DNA of 64,000 bases, from assembly GCF_013694245.2 (NCBI RefSeq), contig NZ_CP059322.2, forward strand, positions 4,905,001 through 4,969,000. Reading direction: 5' to 3'. Of the stretch, positions 42,334 through 49,889 are shown in pieces. Position 1 is the first letter of the stretch. Every line of letters starts with the position of its first letter. The notes under the pieces are model-generated. The model saw only the letters and a program-made list of their open reading frames with translations. It was not told the DNA's origin and ran no database searches. Source of the stretch: Micromonospora ferruginea (GTDB lineage Bacteria > Actinomycetota > Actinomycetes > Mycobacteriales > Micromonosporaceae). The position numbers and the translations under genes were made by a program.

Positions 42334-42980
42334 GCGGTCTGCTGGTGGTCACGGCGGTGCCCGCCGAGGCCGAGGCGGTCCGGGCCGGCCTCACCGACCC
42401 GACCGTGACGGTACGACCGGTCGGCGTCGGCCCGGCCGTCGCGGCCGCCGCCACGGCCCGGCTGCTGGCGCTGGCCGAGGCGGCCGGCCGGCCCTACCGG
42501 GCGGTGGTCAGCGCCGGCATCGCCGGCGGCTTCGTCGGCCGGGTCGCGGTGGGTGGCACGGTGCTGGCCGACCACAGCGTCGCCGCCGACGTCGGCGCCG
42601 AGTCGCCGGCCGGCTTCGTCCCGGTCGAGGAGTTGGGCATGGCCCCCGAGCTGCTGGGCGTCGGCCGCCGCGTGCCCGCCGACCCGACCCTGCTGGTCGC
42701 CCTGCGCGCCGCCCTGCCGGCGGCCACCGTCGGCACGGTGCTGACGGTCAGCACGGTGACCGGCACCGCCGCGAGCACCGCCGCCCTCGCCGACCGGCAC
42801 CCGGACGCCGTGGCCGAGGCCATGGAGGGGTACGGCGTGGCCGTCGCCGCCGCCCAGGCCGACGTGCCCTTCGCCGAGCTGCGTACCGTCTCCAACCCGA
42901 TCGGCCCGCGCGACCGCGACGCGTGGCGCATGCGCGAGGCGTTCGCCGCGCTCACCACCGCCGCTGCCGCGCTCCGCTGA
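42330..42980 (+). CDS. mqnB: Futalosine hydrolase
   Basis: The 216-residue protein is a nucleoside-phosphorylase-fold hydrolase: LLVVTAVPAEAEAVRAGL, YRAVVSAGIAGGF, GFVPVEELGM and AEAMEGYGVAVAAAQ with the base-binding and catalytic acidic residues, then ELRTVSNPIGPRDRDAW. MqnB removes the base from futalosine (or aminofutalosine) in the alternative menaquinone pathway. Start GTG 42330 lies in the MFS stop (4-base overlap). mqnD follows 1.1 kb later, beyond an opposite-strand regulator and a MITE-like element. Confidence 0.92.
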   Translation: MSGLLVVTAVPAEAEAVRAGLTDPTVTVRPVGVGPAVAAAATARLLALAEAAGRPYRAVVSAGIAGGFVGRVAVGGTVLADHSVAADVGAESPAGFVPVEELGMAPELLGVGRRVPADPTLLVALRAALPAATVGTVLTVSTVTGTAASTAALADRHPDAVAEAMEGYGVAVAAAQADVPFAELRTVSNPIGPRDRDAWRMREAFAALTTAAAALR

Positions 42981-43067
42981 CCGTCTGGTCGAACCGCATC
43001 GCCGCCGGCCGGCTCAGCTCGACGCCGAACCCGCACGCGCGCAGGAAGTCGATTCCCGGCGACCGGG

Positions 43068-43688
43068 TCAGCGCCCGGACGCAGACCGGGCCACGGCTCG
43101 CGGCGATCGCGCCGTGGCCGGCACGGTCGGACCGGTCACCCGCCGCACGATCACCGACCTCCGGGCCCGCGCACGTTCCCGGCGCTCGTCCCGGCTATCC
43201 CGGTTCAGGCGGTAGCTCGCGGGCGGCACGGGCAACGGCCACGACCGCGGCGGCAACGTGTACCACTCGGCCCACCACGCACCCGGCCAGTCCCGGGGCT
43301 CGCGCACCTCCCAGACGTCGAGGTGGGCCGGGTAGCGGCGGCCCGCCTGGTCGCGCATGTCGTCATGGGGCACCGCGCCTGGCTCCGGCCTTGGCATCGG
43401 CCTTGGCATCGACTCTGGCATCGGCTCGGTCGGCGCCGTCGCCCGCGTGTCGGGTACGGGCTCCACCTTGACGCGAATCCCGGCGCCAGCTGCCCGCACC
43501 AGCCGCTCGACGGTGCGGTAGCGCGGATCCGTCGCCCGACCGGACTCGATCCGCGCCACTGCGGACTGGGCGAGACCCGCCCGCTCCGCCAGCTCGCGCT
43601 GGCTCAGATCAGCACGCCGCCGCAGTCGCCGCAGCAGGTCGCCCAGGTCGAGCTCCGGATCGATCGGTGATGTCGCGTCAGCCACCAC
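43068..43688 (-). CDS. XRE-type DNA-binding protein with unusual C-terminal region
   Basis: The 206-residue protein has an HTH at about residues 14-70 (LLRRLRRRADLSQRELAERA, GLAQSAVARIESGRATDPRY). A Pro/Met/Arg-rich linker with MPESMPRPMPRPEPG follows, then a conserved-looking aromatic segment (HLDVWEVREPRDWPGAWWAE, WYTLPPRSWPLPVPP) and an Arg-rich tail. The C-terminal part is not DUF5753. Start GTG 43688 or 43685 is uncertain, and no good ribosome site is seen. It lies on the opposite strand between mqnB and mqnD and looks like an insertion into that operon. Confidence 0.75.
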   Translation of the reverse strand: MVADATSPIDPELDLGDLLRRLRRRADLSQRELAERAGLAQSAVARIESGRATDPRYRTVERLVRAAGAGIRVKVEPVPDTRATAPTEPMPESMPRPMPRPEPGAVPHDDMRDQAGRRYPAHLDVWEVREPRDWPGAWWAEWYTLPPRSWPLPVPPASYRLNRDSRDERRERARARRSVIVRRVTGPTVPATARSPRAVARSASGR

Positions 43689-43788
43689 CCCATGGTCACG
43701 GTGCTGGGGCGCGTTCCTCAACAGATCCCGCCTACCTGTGGATAACCCTGTGGACATCGACGTCGTCGCGGGACCGGGTGTGGACAGT

Positions 43789-44005
43789 CGAGTGCCTTTG
43801 GAGCTGAGTCGGTGGTGATGTCGCCACGATCGGGCGGATCTCCCGCCTCCGAGAGGGGCGAGCGGGCGGATCTCCGAACCCGAGTCCGGCCGACCGAGCG
43901 GCGGACGAACCGGGTCGGTCGGCAGACGCGACGGTAGAGCCGGGTGGACGGCGGACCGAGGCGGGCAGGCTGAGTCGTTTCTGATGTCAGCTCGAAAGGC
44001 ACTCG
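43789..44005. mobile_element. MITE-like 217-bp element with 19-bp terminal inverted repeats
   Basis: CGAGTGCCTTTGGAGCTGA (43789-43807) is complementary to 43987-44005 with one mismatch. The interior also repeats GCTGAGTCG-N4-TGATGTC directly near both ends and CGGGCGGATCTCC twice. No coding frame is convincing and no target-site duplication is obvious. CCTTTGGAGCTGATG recurs at 52726-52740. It lies in the 440-base gap (43689-44128) between the XRE gene and mqnD; the rest of the gap holds the promoter regions of those two genes and nothing else I can see. Confidence 0.6.
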
Positions 44006-44128
44006 GCGCCGACCTTCGCGCCGGCCTGGCAGCGTGCGGGGATCAGGGCGGCGACGCCGACCGGTGACAGCTCACACCTCGGCAGCCGGGGTGGCGGGTG
44101 GCGCGGCGGGCGGCGTTACGGTGGAGGC

Positions 44129-44959
44129 GTGGCGCTCTCCCTGGCGATTTCCCCCTGTCCGAACGACACGTTCGTCTTCGACGCGCTGGTGCACGGGCGG
44201 GTGCCCGGGGCGCCGGCCGTCGAGGTGACCTACGCGGACGTGGACGTCACCAACACCGCCGCCGAGCGGGGCGCGTTCGACCTGGTGAAGGTCAGCTACG
44301 CGGCGCTGCCGTGGCTGCTCGACGACTACCACCTGCTGCCCTGCGGGGGTGCGCTGGGCCGGGGCTGCGGCCCGCTGGTGCTGACCCGGGGCGACCGGGT
44401 CGACCTGTCCGGCGCGACCGTGGCGGTGCCGGGCGAGCGGACCACGGCGTACCTGCTGTTCCGGCTCTGGGCCGCGGACCAGGCACCGGCGCGGATCGAG
44501 GTGGTGCCGTTCCACGAGATCATGCCGGGGGTGGCGGCCGGCTGGTACGACGCCGGCCTGGTGATCCACGAGGCCCGCTTCACCTACCCCCGGCACGGGC
44601 TGACCGCCCTGGTCGACCTGGGCGAGTGGTGGGAGGGCGACACCGGGTTGCCGATCCCGCTCGGCGCGATCCTGGCCCGCCGCGGCACGGTCGACCCGGT
44701 CGAGGCCGCCGGGTGGATCCGCGAGTCGGTGCGGCAGGCCTGGGCCGACCCGGAGGCGAGCCGCGGGTACGTCCTCGCGCACGCGCAGGAGATGGAGCCC
44801 GACGTGGTGGACCGGCACATCGGCCTCTACGTCAACGAGTTCACCGCCGACCTGGGTGAGGCCGGCTTCGCCGCCGTGGAGGCGCTGCTGGGCCGGGCCG
44901 CCGACGCCGGGCTCGTCCCTCAGACCTCCAGCTCGCGCGCCACCGCGTGGACCAGCTGA
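44129..44959 (+). CDS. mqnD: 1,4-dihydroxy-6-naphthoate synthase
   Basis: The 276-residue protein begins with LSLAISPCPNDTFVFDALVH, the MqnD signature. It continues with DVTNTAAERGAFDLVKVSYA, VPGERTTAYLLFRLW, WYDAGLVIHEARFTY (catalytic His) and GLPIPLGAILARR. It acts late in the futalosine pathway, turning cyclic dehypoxanthinyl futalosine into dihydroxynaphthoate. GTG 44129 appears leaderless (TACGGT at 44117-44122), so it has its own promoter rather than relying on mqnB. Its last 40 bases overlap the 3' end of the convergent cold-shock gene. Confidence 0.92.
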   Translation: MALSLAISPCPNDTFVFDALVHGRVPGAPAVEVTYADVDVTNTAAERGAFDLVKVSYAALPWLLDDYHLLPCGGALGRGCGPLVLTRGDRVDLSGATVAVPGERTTAYLLFRLWAADQAPARIEVVPFHEIMPGVAAGWYDAGLVIHEARFTYPRHGLTALVDLGEWWEGDTGLPIPLGAILARRGTVDPVEAAGWIRESVRQAWADPEASRGYVLAHAQEMEPDVVDRHIGLYVNEFTADLGEAGFAAVEALLGRAADAGLVPQTSSSRATAWTS

Positions 44960-45306
44960 GCGATCTTCTGCGCGGCCTTGCGGTCCGGGAAGCGACCCCG
45001 GCGCAGGTCCGGCTGCACCTTCGCCTCCAGCACCTTGATCATGTCTTCGACCAGGCCGTGCAGTTCCTCGGCCGGCCGGCGACGCAGCTCCGCCACGGAC
45101 GGCGGTGCCTCCAGCAGCTTGACCCCCATGGCCTGGGCGCCCCGCCGGCTGTCCACCACGCTGAAATCGACCCGCTGGCCACCCTTGAGGTCGGCGACAC
45201 CCGCCGGTAGCGCGCCCTTGGGCAGGAACACGTCGCCACCCTCGTCACTGGTGACGAACCCGTATCCCTTGGCCGCGTCGTACCACTTCACTCGACCCGT
45301 CGGCAC
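44920..45306 (-). CDS. Cold-shock domain protein with C-terminal extension
   Basis: The 128-residue protein has an N-terminal cold-shock domain: GRVKWYDAAKGYGFVTSDEG (RNP-1 KGYGFV at 13-18) and DVFLPKGAL (RNP-2). It also has about 60 extra helical residues (ELRRRPAEELHGLVEDMIKV, FPDRKAAQKIAQLVHAVARE). Such extended forms are known in actinobacteria. It binds single-stranded RNA or DNA. The usual VH of RNP-2 is LP here. The gene overlaps mqnD tail-to-tail by 40 bases. GTG 45306 lacks a close ribosome site. Confidence 0.9.
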   Translation of the reverse strand: MPTGRVKWYDAAKGYGFVTSDEGGDVFLPKGALPAGVADLKGGQRVDFSVVDSRRGAQAMGVKLLEAPPSVAELRRRPAEELHGLVEDMIKVLEAKVQPDLRRGRFPDRKAAQKIAQLVHAVARELEV

Positions 45307-45334
45307 CTGTCGAACCCCGCTCCACTCGAACCGT

Positions 45335-45958
45335 CTACCCCTCCAAGGCTAGCCCGATGATCCGGTCGACCGCCCGTGGGAATTCGACAAGATCATTAAG
45401 TACCTGATACGCGCCGGCCGCGCTCAACTCCGCCGCCGGACACGGGCCGGTCGCCACTCCCACGCCCGGGATTCCGGCCGCCCGCGCCGCGGCCATGTCG
45501 GCCACGTGGTCGCCCACGTAGAGCGTCGCGCCGTGCGCCCGCAGCGCGGTCGCCTTCTCTTCGGCGAACAGGTCCCCGGCCAACTCGTCGACCGCCAACC
45601 CCAGGTGGTCCAGGTGCAGCTTCGCCAACCGCCCGATCTTGGAGGTCACCACCATCACCCGCCCACCGCGCTCGTGCACCGCACGCACCGCGGCCTCCGC
45701 GCCCGGCATCGGCACCGTCGGGGTGATCGCGTACGCCGGATACAGCTCCCGGTAGAGCGTCACCGCCTCCTCGATCCGTTCCGGCGGGAACCAGTGCGCC
45801 AGCTCGGTACGCAGCGGCGGGCCCAGCCGGGACACGGCCAGGTCCGCGTCCACCGGCACGCCCGTACGCTCGGTCAACGCCCGGTAGGCGGCCGCGATGC
45901 CGGGGCGGGAGTCGACCAGGGTCATGTCGAGGTCGAAGCCGACCATCAGCGGAGACAT
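45335..45958 (-). CDS. HAD family phosphatase (phosphoglycolate phosphatase-like)
   Basis: The 207-residue protein has HAD motif I VGFDLDMTLVDS (D9, D11), motif II VMVVTSK, the motif III Lys in the following helix, and motif IV YVGDHVADMAAA. The cap is helical. It resembles phosphoglycolate phosphatase/Gph proteins; the substrate is not certain. ATG 45958 is leaderless with TAGGTT at 45965-45970 (minus strand), back to back with the promoter of the divergent helicase-partner gene. The downstream cold-shock gene is on the same strand. Confidence 0.88.
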   Translation of the reverse strand: MSPLMVGFDLDMTLVDSRPGIAAAYRALTERTGVPVDADLAVSRLGPPLRTELAHWFPPERIEEAVTLYRELYPAYAITPTVPMPGAEAAVRAVHERGGRVMVVTSKIGRLAKLHLDHLGLAVDELAGDLFAEEKATALRAHGATLYVGDHVADMAAARAAGIPGVGVATGPCPAAELSAAGAYQVLNDLVEFPRAVDRIIGLALEG

Positions 45959-45995
45959 GCCGAGAACCTACCCAGCGGGCTAGCGTGGTACGACG

Positions 45996-48461
45996 ATGAC
46001 CACCTCACTCGCCGACCACCTGCGGGCCCTCCCCGACGACTCGCTGGCCGCCCTGCTCCAACTGCGGCCGGACCTCGTCGTGCCGGTGCCGGCCGATGTG
46101 TCCGCCCTCGCCCTGCGCGCCCAGTCCCGGGTCTCCGTGGCCCGGGCGCTCGACGGGCTGGACCAGTTCACCCTGCAGGTCCTCGACGCCGCCCGGCTCA
46201 CCCGCGGCCCCGAGGGCGCCACCTCAACCGACCAGATCCTCGCCATGGCCACCGCCGGGCCGCACCCGCCCGCCCCGACCGCGGTCCGCGCCGCGATCGA
46301 CCGGCTCCGGGCCCGGTTCCTGCTGTACGGCGCCGAGCACGACCTGCACGTCGTGGGCGGCGTCGACGAGGTCTCCCCGTACCCGGCGGGGCTGGGCCGA
46401 CCGGCGGCCGAGCTGGACGCCCTCGCGGCGGCCCTCTGCGCGGACCCGGCGAAGCTGCGGCGGACGCTGCTCGCCGCGCCGCCCTCGGCCCGGGCGGTCC
46501 TGGACCGGCTCGCCGCCGGGCCGCCGGTCGGCACGGTCGCGCCGGGCGCGCTGGAGGCGCCCGCCACCGGCGCCGAGGACGTGCTCCCGCCCGACCTGGT
46601 CAACGGCGGCGCGCCCACCGGCTCCCCGATCCGCTGGCTGGTCGAGCACCACCTGCTGGTGCGGATGTCCGGCGGCCCGCACGGCACGGTCGAACTGCCC
46701 CGCGAGGTGGGGCTGGTGCTGCGCCGCGACGCCGGACCGCTCGGCCCGCTGCACACCGGCCCGCCGGTGGTGTCCGGCCCGCCCCGCGAGGTCAAGGCCG
46801 TCGACTCGGCCGGCGCCGGGCAGACCATGGAGGTGGTCCGCTACACCGAGGCGCTGCTGGAGGCGCTGGTCCTCGAACCGGCGCCGCTGCTGCGGTCCGG
46901 CGGCGTCGGGGTGCGGGACCTGCGCCGGCTCGCCCGCGGTCTGGGCCTGGACGAGCCGACCACCGCGCTGATCTTCGAGGTGGCGTACGCGGCGGGGCTG
47001 ACCGGGGAGCTGGAGCTGACCGGGGCGGCCACCACCCGCTACGGCGGCGACCAGCAGATCCTGCCCACCGGCGGGTACGAGGTGTGGCGCGCGGCGTCGC
47101 TGGCCCAACGCTGGGAGCAGCTCGCCCGGGCGTGGCTGGCGATGCCCCGCCAGGTGGGCCTGGTCGGCCAGCGGGACGACCGGGACCGGCCAATCTCGGT
47201 GCTCTCGCCCGAGGCGGAACGCGCGGGCGCGCCCACCGCCCGCCGGGCGGTCCTCGCCGTGCTGGCCGACCTGCCGCAGGGCACCGCGCCGACCCCCGAC
47301 GAGGTGTTGGAGCTGCTGGACTGGCGGGCCCCGCGACGGGCCCGGGGGCGGGAGACGGCGCACCGCGAGGTGCTGGCCGAGGCGGCCCGGCTGGGCGTGA
47401 CCGGGCTGGGCGCGCTCACCTCGTACGGGCGGCTGCTGCTGGCCGAGCTGACCGACGCCGACGAGCGGGGCGACGACCCGCTCGGGTTGCGCTCCGACGC
47501 CGAGTCGGGTGACCCGTCCACCGCGGTACGCGCGCTCGACGGGCTGCTCCCCGCCCCGGTCGACCACGTGCTCGTGCAGGCCGACCTGAGCGTGGTGGTG
47601 CCCGGCCCGCCCGACCCGGCGCTCGCCGCCGAGCTGGACGTGGTGGCCGAGCACGAGTCGGCGGGCGGGGCGAGCGTGCACCGGGTCACCACGGCGAGCA
47701 TCCGGCGGGCCCTGGACGCCGGCTACACCGCCGACGACCTGCACGCGTTGTTCCGCCGCCGGTCCCGGACCCCGGTGCCGCAAGGGCTGAGCTACCTGGT
47801 GGACGACGTGGCCCGCAAGCACGGCGGGCTGCGGGTCGGCTCGGCCGGCGGCTACGTGCGCAGCGACGACGAGGCGCTGCTCACCGAGGTGCAGGCGGAC
47901 CGGCGGCTGGAGTCGCTGGCGTTCCGCCGGCTGGCCCCGACGGTGCTGGTCACCCCGTACCAGGTCAACCGGATGCTGCTCGCGTTGCGCGACGCCGGCT
48001 ACGCGCCGGTCCCCGAGGACGCCAGCGGCGCGACGGTGCTGGCCCGGCCGAAGACCCGGCGCGCGCCGGCCCGGACGCCGGTCACCGGCCGCGTGGTGGA
48101 CCCGCTGGCCACCCCGAGGCTGCCGATGCCCCGCCTGCTCGGCGTGGTGGAGCAGATCCGCCGGGGCGACGCGGCGGCCCGGGCGGCGCGGCGGGCCCCG
48201 GCGGTGGTCCGCGGCGGGTCGGCGACCACCGGCCCGACGCCGGTGAGCGGGCACGGCGACGCGCTGGCCGTGCTCCAGCAGGCGGTACGCGACAAGGCGC
48301 TGGTCTGGGTGGGCTACGTCGACGCGCACGGGGCGACCGCGTCCCGACTGGTCCGGCCGGTCTCGATCGGCGCGGGCTACCTGCGCGCCGAGGACGACCG
48401 CACCGAGATGCTGCACACCTTCGCGCTGCACCGGATCACGGCGGCCGTGCTGGAGGAGTGA
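45996..48461 (+). CDS. XPB-partner helicase-associated protein with WYL-like C-terminus
   Basis: The 821-residue protein starts SLADHLRALPDDSLAALLQL, which matches actinobacterial helicase_C_3/XPB-associated proteins. Helical winged domains run through the middle. The segment VLVQADLSVVVPGPPDPALA marks the conserved Helicase_C_3 domain, and a C-terminal WYL-type domain reads VWVGYVDAHGATASRLVRPV then LHRITAAVLEE. It has no ATPase motifs. It probably works with the XPB-like helicase encoded 1.4 kb downstream, perhaps as a nucleic-acid-sensing or regulatory subunit (inference). ATG 45996 has TAGCGT at 45981-45986 and no ribosome site. Confidence 0.85.
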   Translation: MTTSLADHLRALPDDSLAALLQLRPDLVVPVPADVSALALRAQSRVSVARALDGLDQFTLQVLDAARLTRGPEGATSTDQILAMATAGPHPPAPTAVRAAIDRLRARFLLYGAEHDLHVVGGVDEVSPYPAGLGRPAAELDALAAALCADPAKLRRTLLAAPPSARAVLDRLAAGPPVGTVAPGALEAPATGAEDVLPPDLVNGGAPTGSPIRWLVEHHLLVRMSGGPHGTVELPREVGLVLRRDAGPLGPLHTGPPVVSGPPREVKAVDSAGAGQTMEVVRYTEALLEALVLEPAPLLRSGGVGVRDLRRLARGLGLDEPTTALIFEVAYAAGLTGELELTGAATTRYGGDQQILPTGGYEVWRAASLAQRWEQLARAWLAMPRQVGLVGQRDDRDRPISVLSPEAERAGAPTARRAVLAVLADLPQGTAPTPDEVLELLDWRAPRRARGRETAHREVLAEAARLGVTGLGALTSYGRLLLAELTDADERGDDPLGLRSDAESGDPSTAVRALDGLLPAPVDHVLVQADLSVVVPGPPDPALAAELDVVAEHESAGGASVHRVTTASIRRALDAGYTADDLHALFRRRSRTPVPQGLSYLVDDVARKHGGLRVGSAGGYVRSDDEALLTEVQADRRLESLAFRRLAPTVLVTPYQVNRMLLALRDAGYAPVPEDASGATVLARPKTRRAPARTPVTGRVVDPLATPRLPMPRLLGVVEQIRRGDAAARAARRAPAVVRGGSATTGPTPVSGHGDALAVLQQAVRDKALVWVGYVDAHGATASRLVRPVSIGAGYLRAEDDRTEMLHTFALHRITAAVLEE

Positions 48462-48464
48462 CCG

Positions 48465-48701
48465 TCATTCCCCGTTGCGCCGCAGCGTGCCGATCACCGA
48501 GACGGCCAGCAGCAGCGCGAACGCCGCGCCGGCGGACTCGCCGACCGAGTCGACGAAGCCCTGACGCTGCACCAGCAGCCCGAACAGGAACCAACCGAAC
48601 ACGCCCACGGCGGCGACCGCGTAGCCGACCATCGCCGCCGTGGAGACCTGGTGCTGCTGCGTACGCTCGTCCTCGGGAAGCACGTCCTGATCGACGGTCA
48701 T
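48465..48701 (-). CDS. Small two-helix membrane protein
   Basis: The 78-residue protein has a charged N-terminus and two membrane helices (AAMVGYAVAAVGVFGWFLFG and GAAFALLLAVSVIGTL), joined by a short loop. It is common beside actinobacterial XPB-region genes but of unknown function. ATG 48701 follows GGGGAGGGG. It ends 4 bases from the stop of the helicase-partner gene (convergent). Confidence 0.75.
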   Translation of the reverse strand: MTVDQDVLPEDERTQQHQVSTAAMVGYAVAAVGVFGWFLFGLLVQRQGFVDSVGESAGAAFALLLAVSVIGTLRRNGE

Positions 48702-48835
48702 GCCAGCCCCTCCCCGCCCCGTGGTGGACCCGGCTTCCAGAGTGGCACCGACCGAACCGCGCGGACAGGGGTTAAAACCCTGATCCGGACGGTCCGGTCA
48801 CGGGCACCGGCGGGGGCGGTGGGGCCGGGGCCGGC

Positions 48836-49717
48836 TCAGGTGCCCGGGCGGCGGCCGATCACCACGACGCGGGTGCCGATCGAGCCCAGCTCCCAGAGGC
48901 GCACCGCGTCGCGGTGCAGCAGGTTGACGCAGCCGTGCGAGCCGATCGCGCCGTTGTGCAGGTAGGTGGTGGTCTCGTGGAAGCCGATCCCGCCGTTGAA
49001 CTGCTGCCAGTAGGGCAACCACACCTCGTACGGGTTGGACCACTCGCGCAGGTTCCGGCCGCCGACGGAGTAGGTGCCGGCCGGGGTGGCGTACCCGGAC
49101 ATGCCGGTGCGGGTGACCGTCGGGCCGAGCACCACCTTGCCGCCGCGCATCGCCCACACGGTCTGCCGGGTCAGGTCGACGCAGAAGGTGAGGCGGGAAC
49201 CGGCCCGGCAGCGCGACACGTCGGTGCCGGCCAGCCGCTTCGCCACGTCGTACGTGGTGGGGCCGGCGCGCCCGGAGGCCGGGCTGATGCCGTACCGGGT
49301 CTGGAATTTCTTGATCGCGGCGCAGTCGGCGGCGGACTGCGCACCGTCCACGCTCAGCGTCCCGAAACCGCCCAGCCGACTCAGGTAGCTCTCCACGGCC
49401 CGCTGGTGCTCCCCCTGCGGGCACCCGGCGGACCGGCTCGGCTTCGGCGTGGCCCGGGGTTTCGGTGAGGTGGTCGCCGACGGCGACCGGGAGGGTTTCG
49501 GCGTGGCCGTCCGGCTCGGCTGCGCCGACGGGGACGTCGCCGGCCGCTCGGACGTGGGCGGCGCGCTCGCCCCCGATGCTCCCTCCGTCAGCCCGACCGG
49601 CGCGGGGGTGGTGCCCCCGGCGCCCTCCGTCTGCGGATCGAGCGCGCACGCGCCGACGCCGACCAGCACGACGACCGCCAGGCCGGCGACCCGGGCGAAG
49701 AACCGGACACGCTTCAT
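48836..49717 (-). CDS. L,D-transpeptidase lipoprotein (YkuD domain)
   Basis: The 293-residue protein has a lipoprotein signal peptide ending VGVGAC (lipid-modified Cys24), a Ser/Pro/Thr linker (about 45-95), a peptidoglycan-binding-like helical segment (AAIKKFQTRYGISPASG), and a YkuD catalytic domain with HNGAIGSHGCVNL (catalytic Cys at 263). It forms 3-3 cross-links in peptidoglycan or attaches proteins, outside the membrane. ATG 49717 follows AGGAGG-like sequence. It is divergent from the XPB helicase gene. Confidence 0.92.
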   Translation of the reverse strand: MKRVRFFARVAGLAVVVLVGVGACALDPQTEGAGGTTPAPVGLTEGASGASAPPTSERPATSPSAQPSRTATPKPSRSPSATTSPKPRATPKPSRSAGCPQGEHQRAVESYLSRLGGFGTLSVDGAQSAADCAAIKKFQTRYGISPASGRAGPTTYDVAKRLAGTDVSRCRAGSRLTFCVDLTRQTVWAMRGGKVVLGPTVTRTGMSGYATPAGTYSVGGRNLREWSNPYEVWLPYWQQFNGGIGFHETTTYLHNGAIGSHGCVNLLHRDAVRLWELGSIGTRVVVIGRRPGT

Positions 49718-49889
49718 GGGCCCTCCTGGTCAGTTGTCCCGCTTGCTAGACGTGTGGGGTGAGTATGACGTTGCCTGTCCAGCGAGACTTTTTTCGGACC
49801 GTCCCCGGCGTGTAACACTGGATGGTCCGCCTTCGGCAGGTCAGATGTGGTGCGGGCAGAGATTCCGGGCGATACGAGAGGACGCTGGC

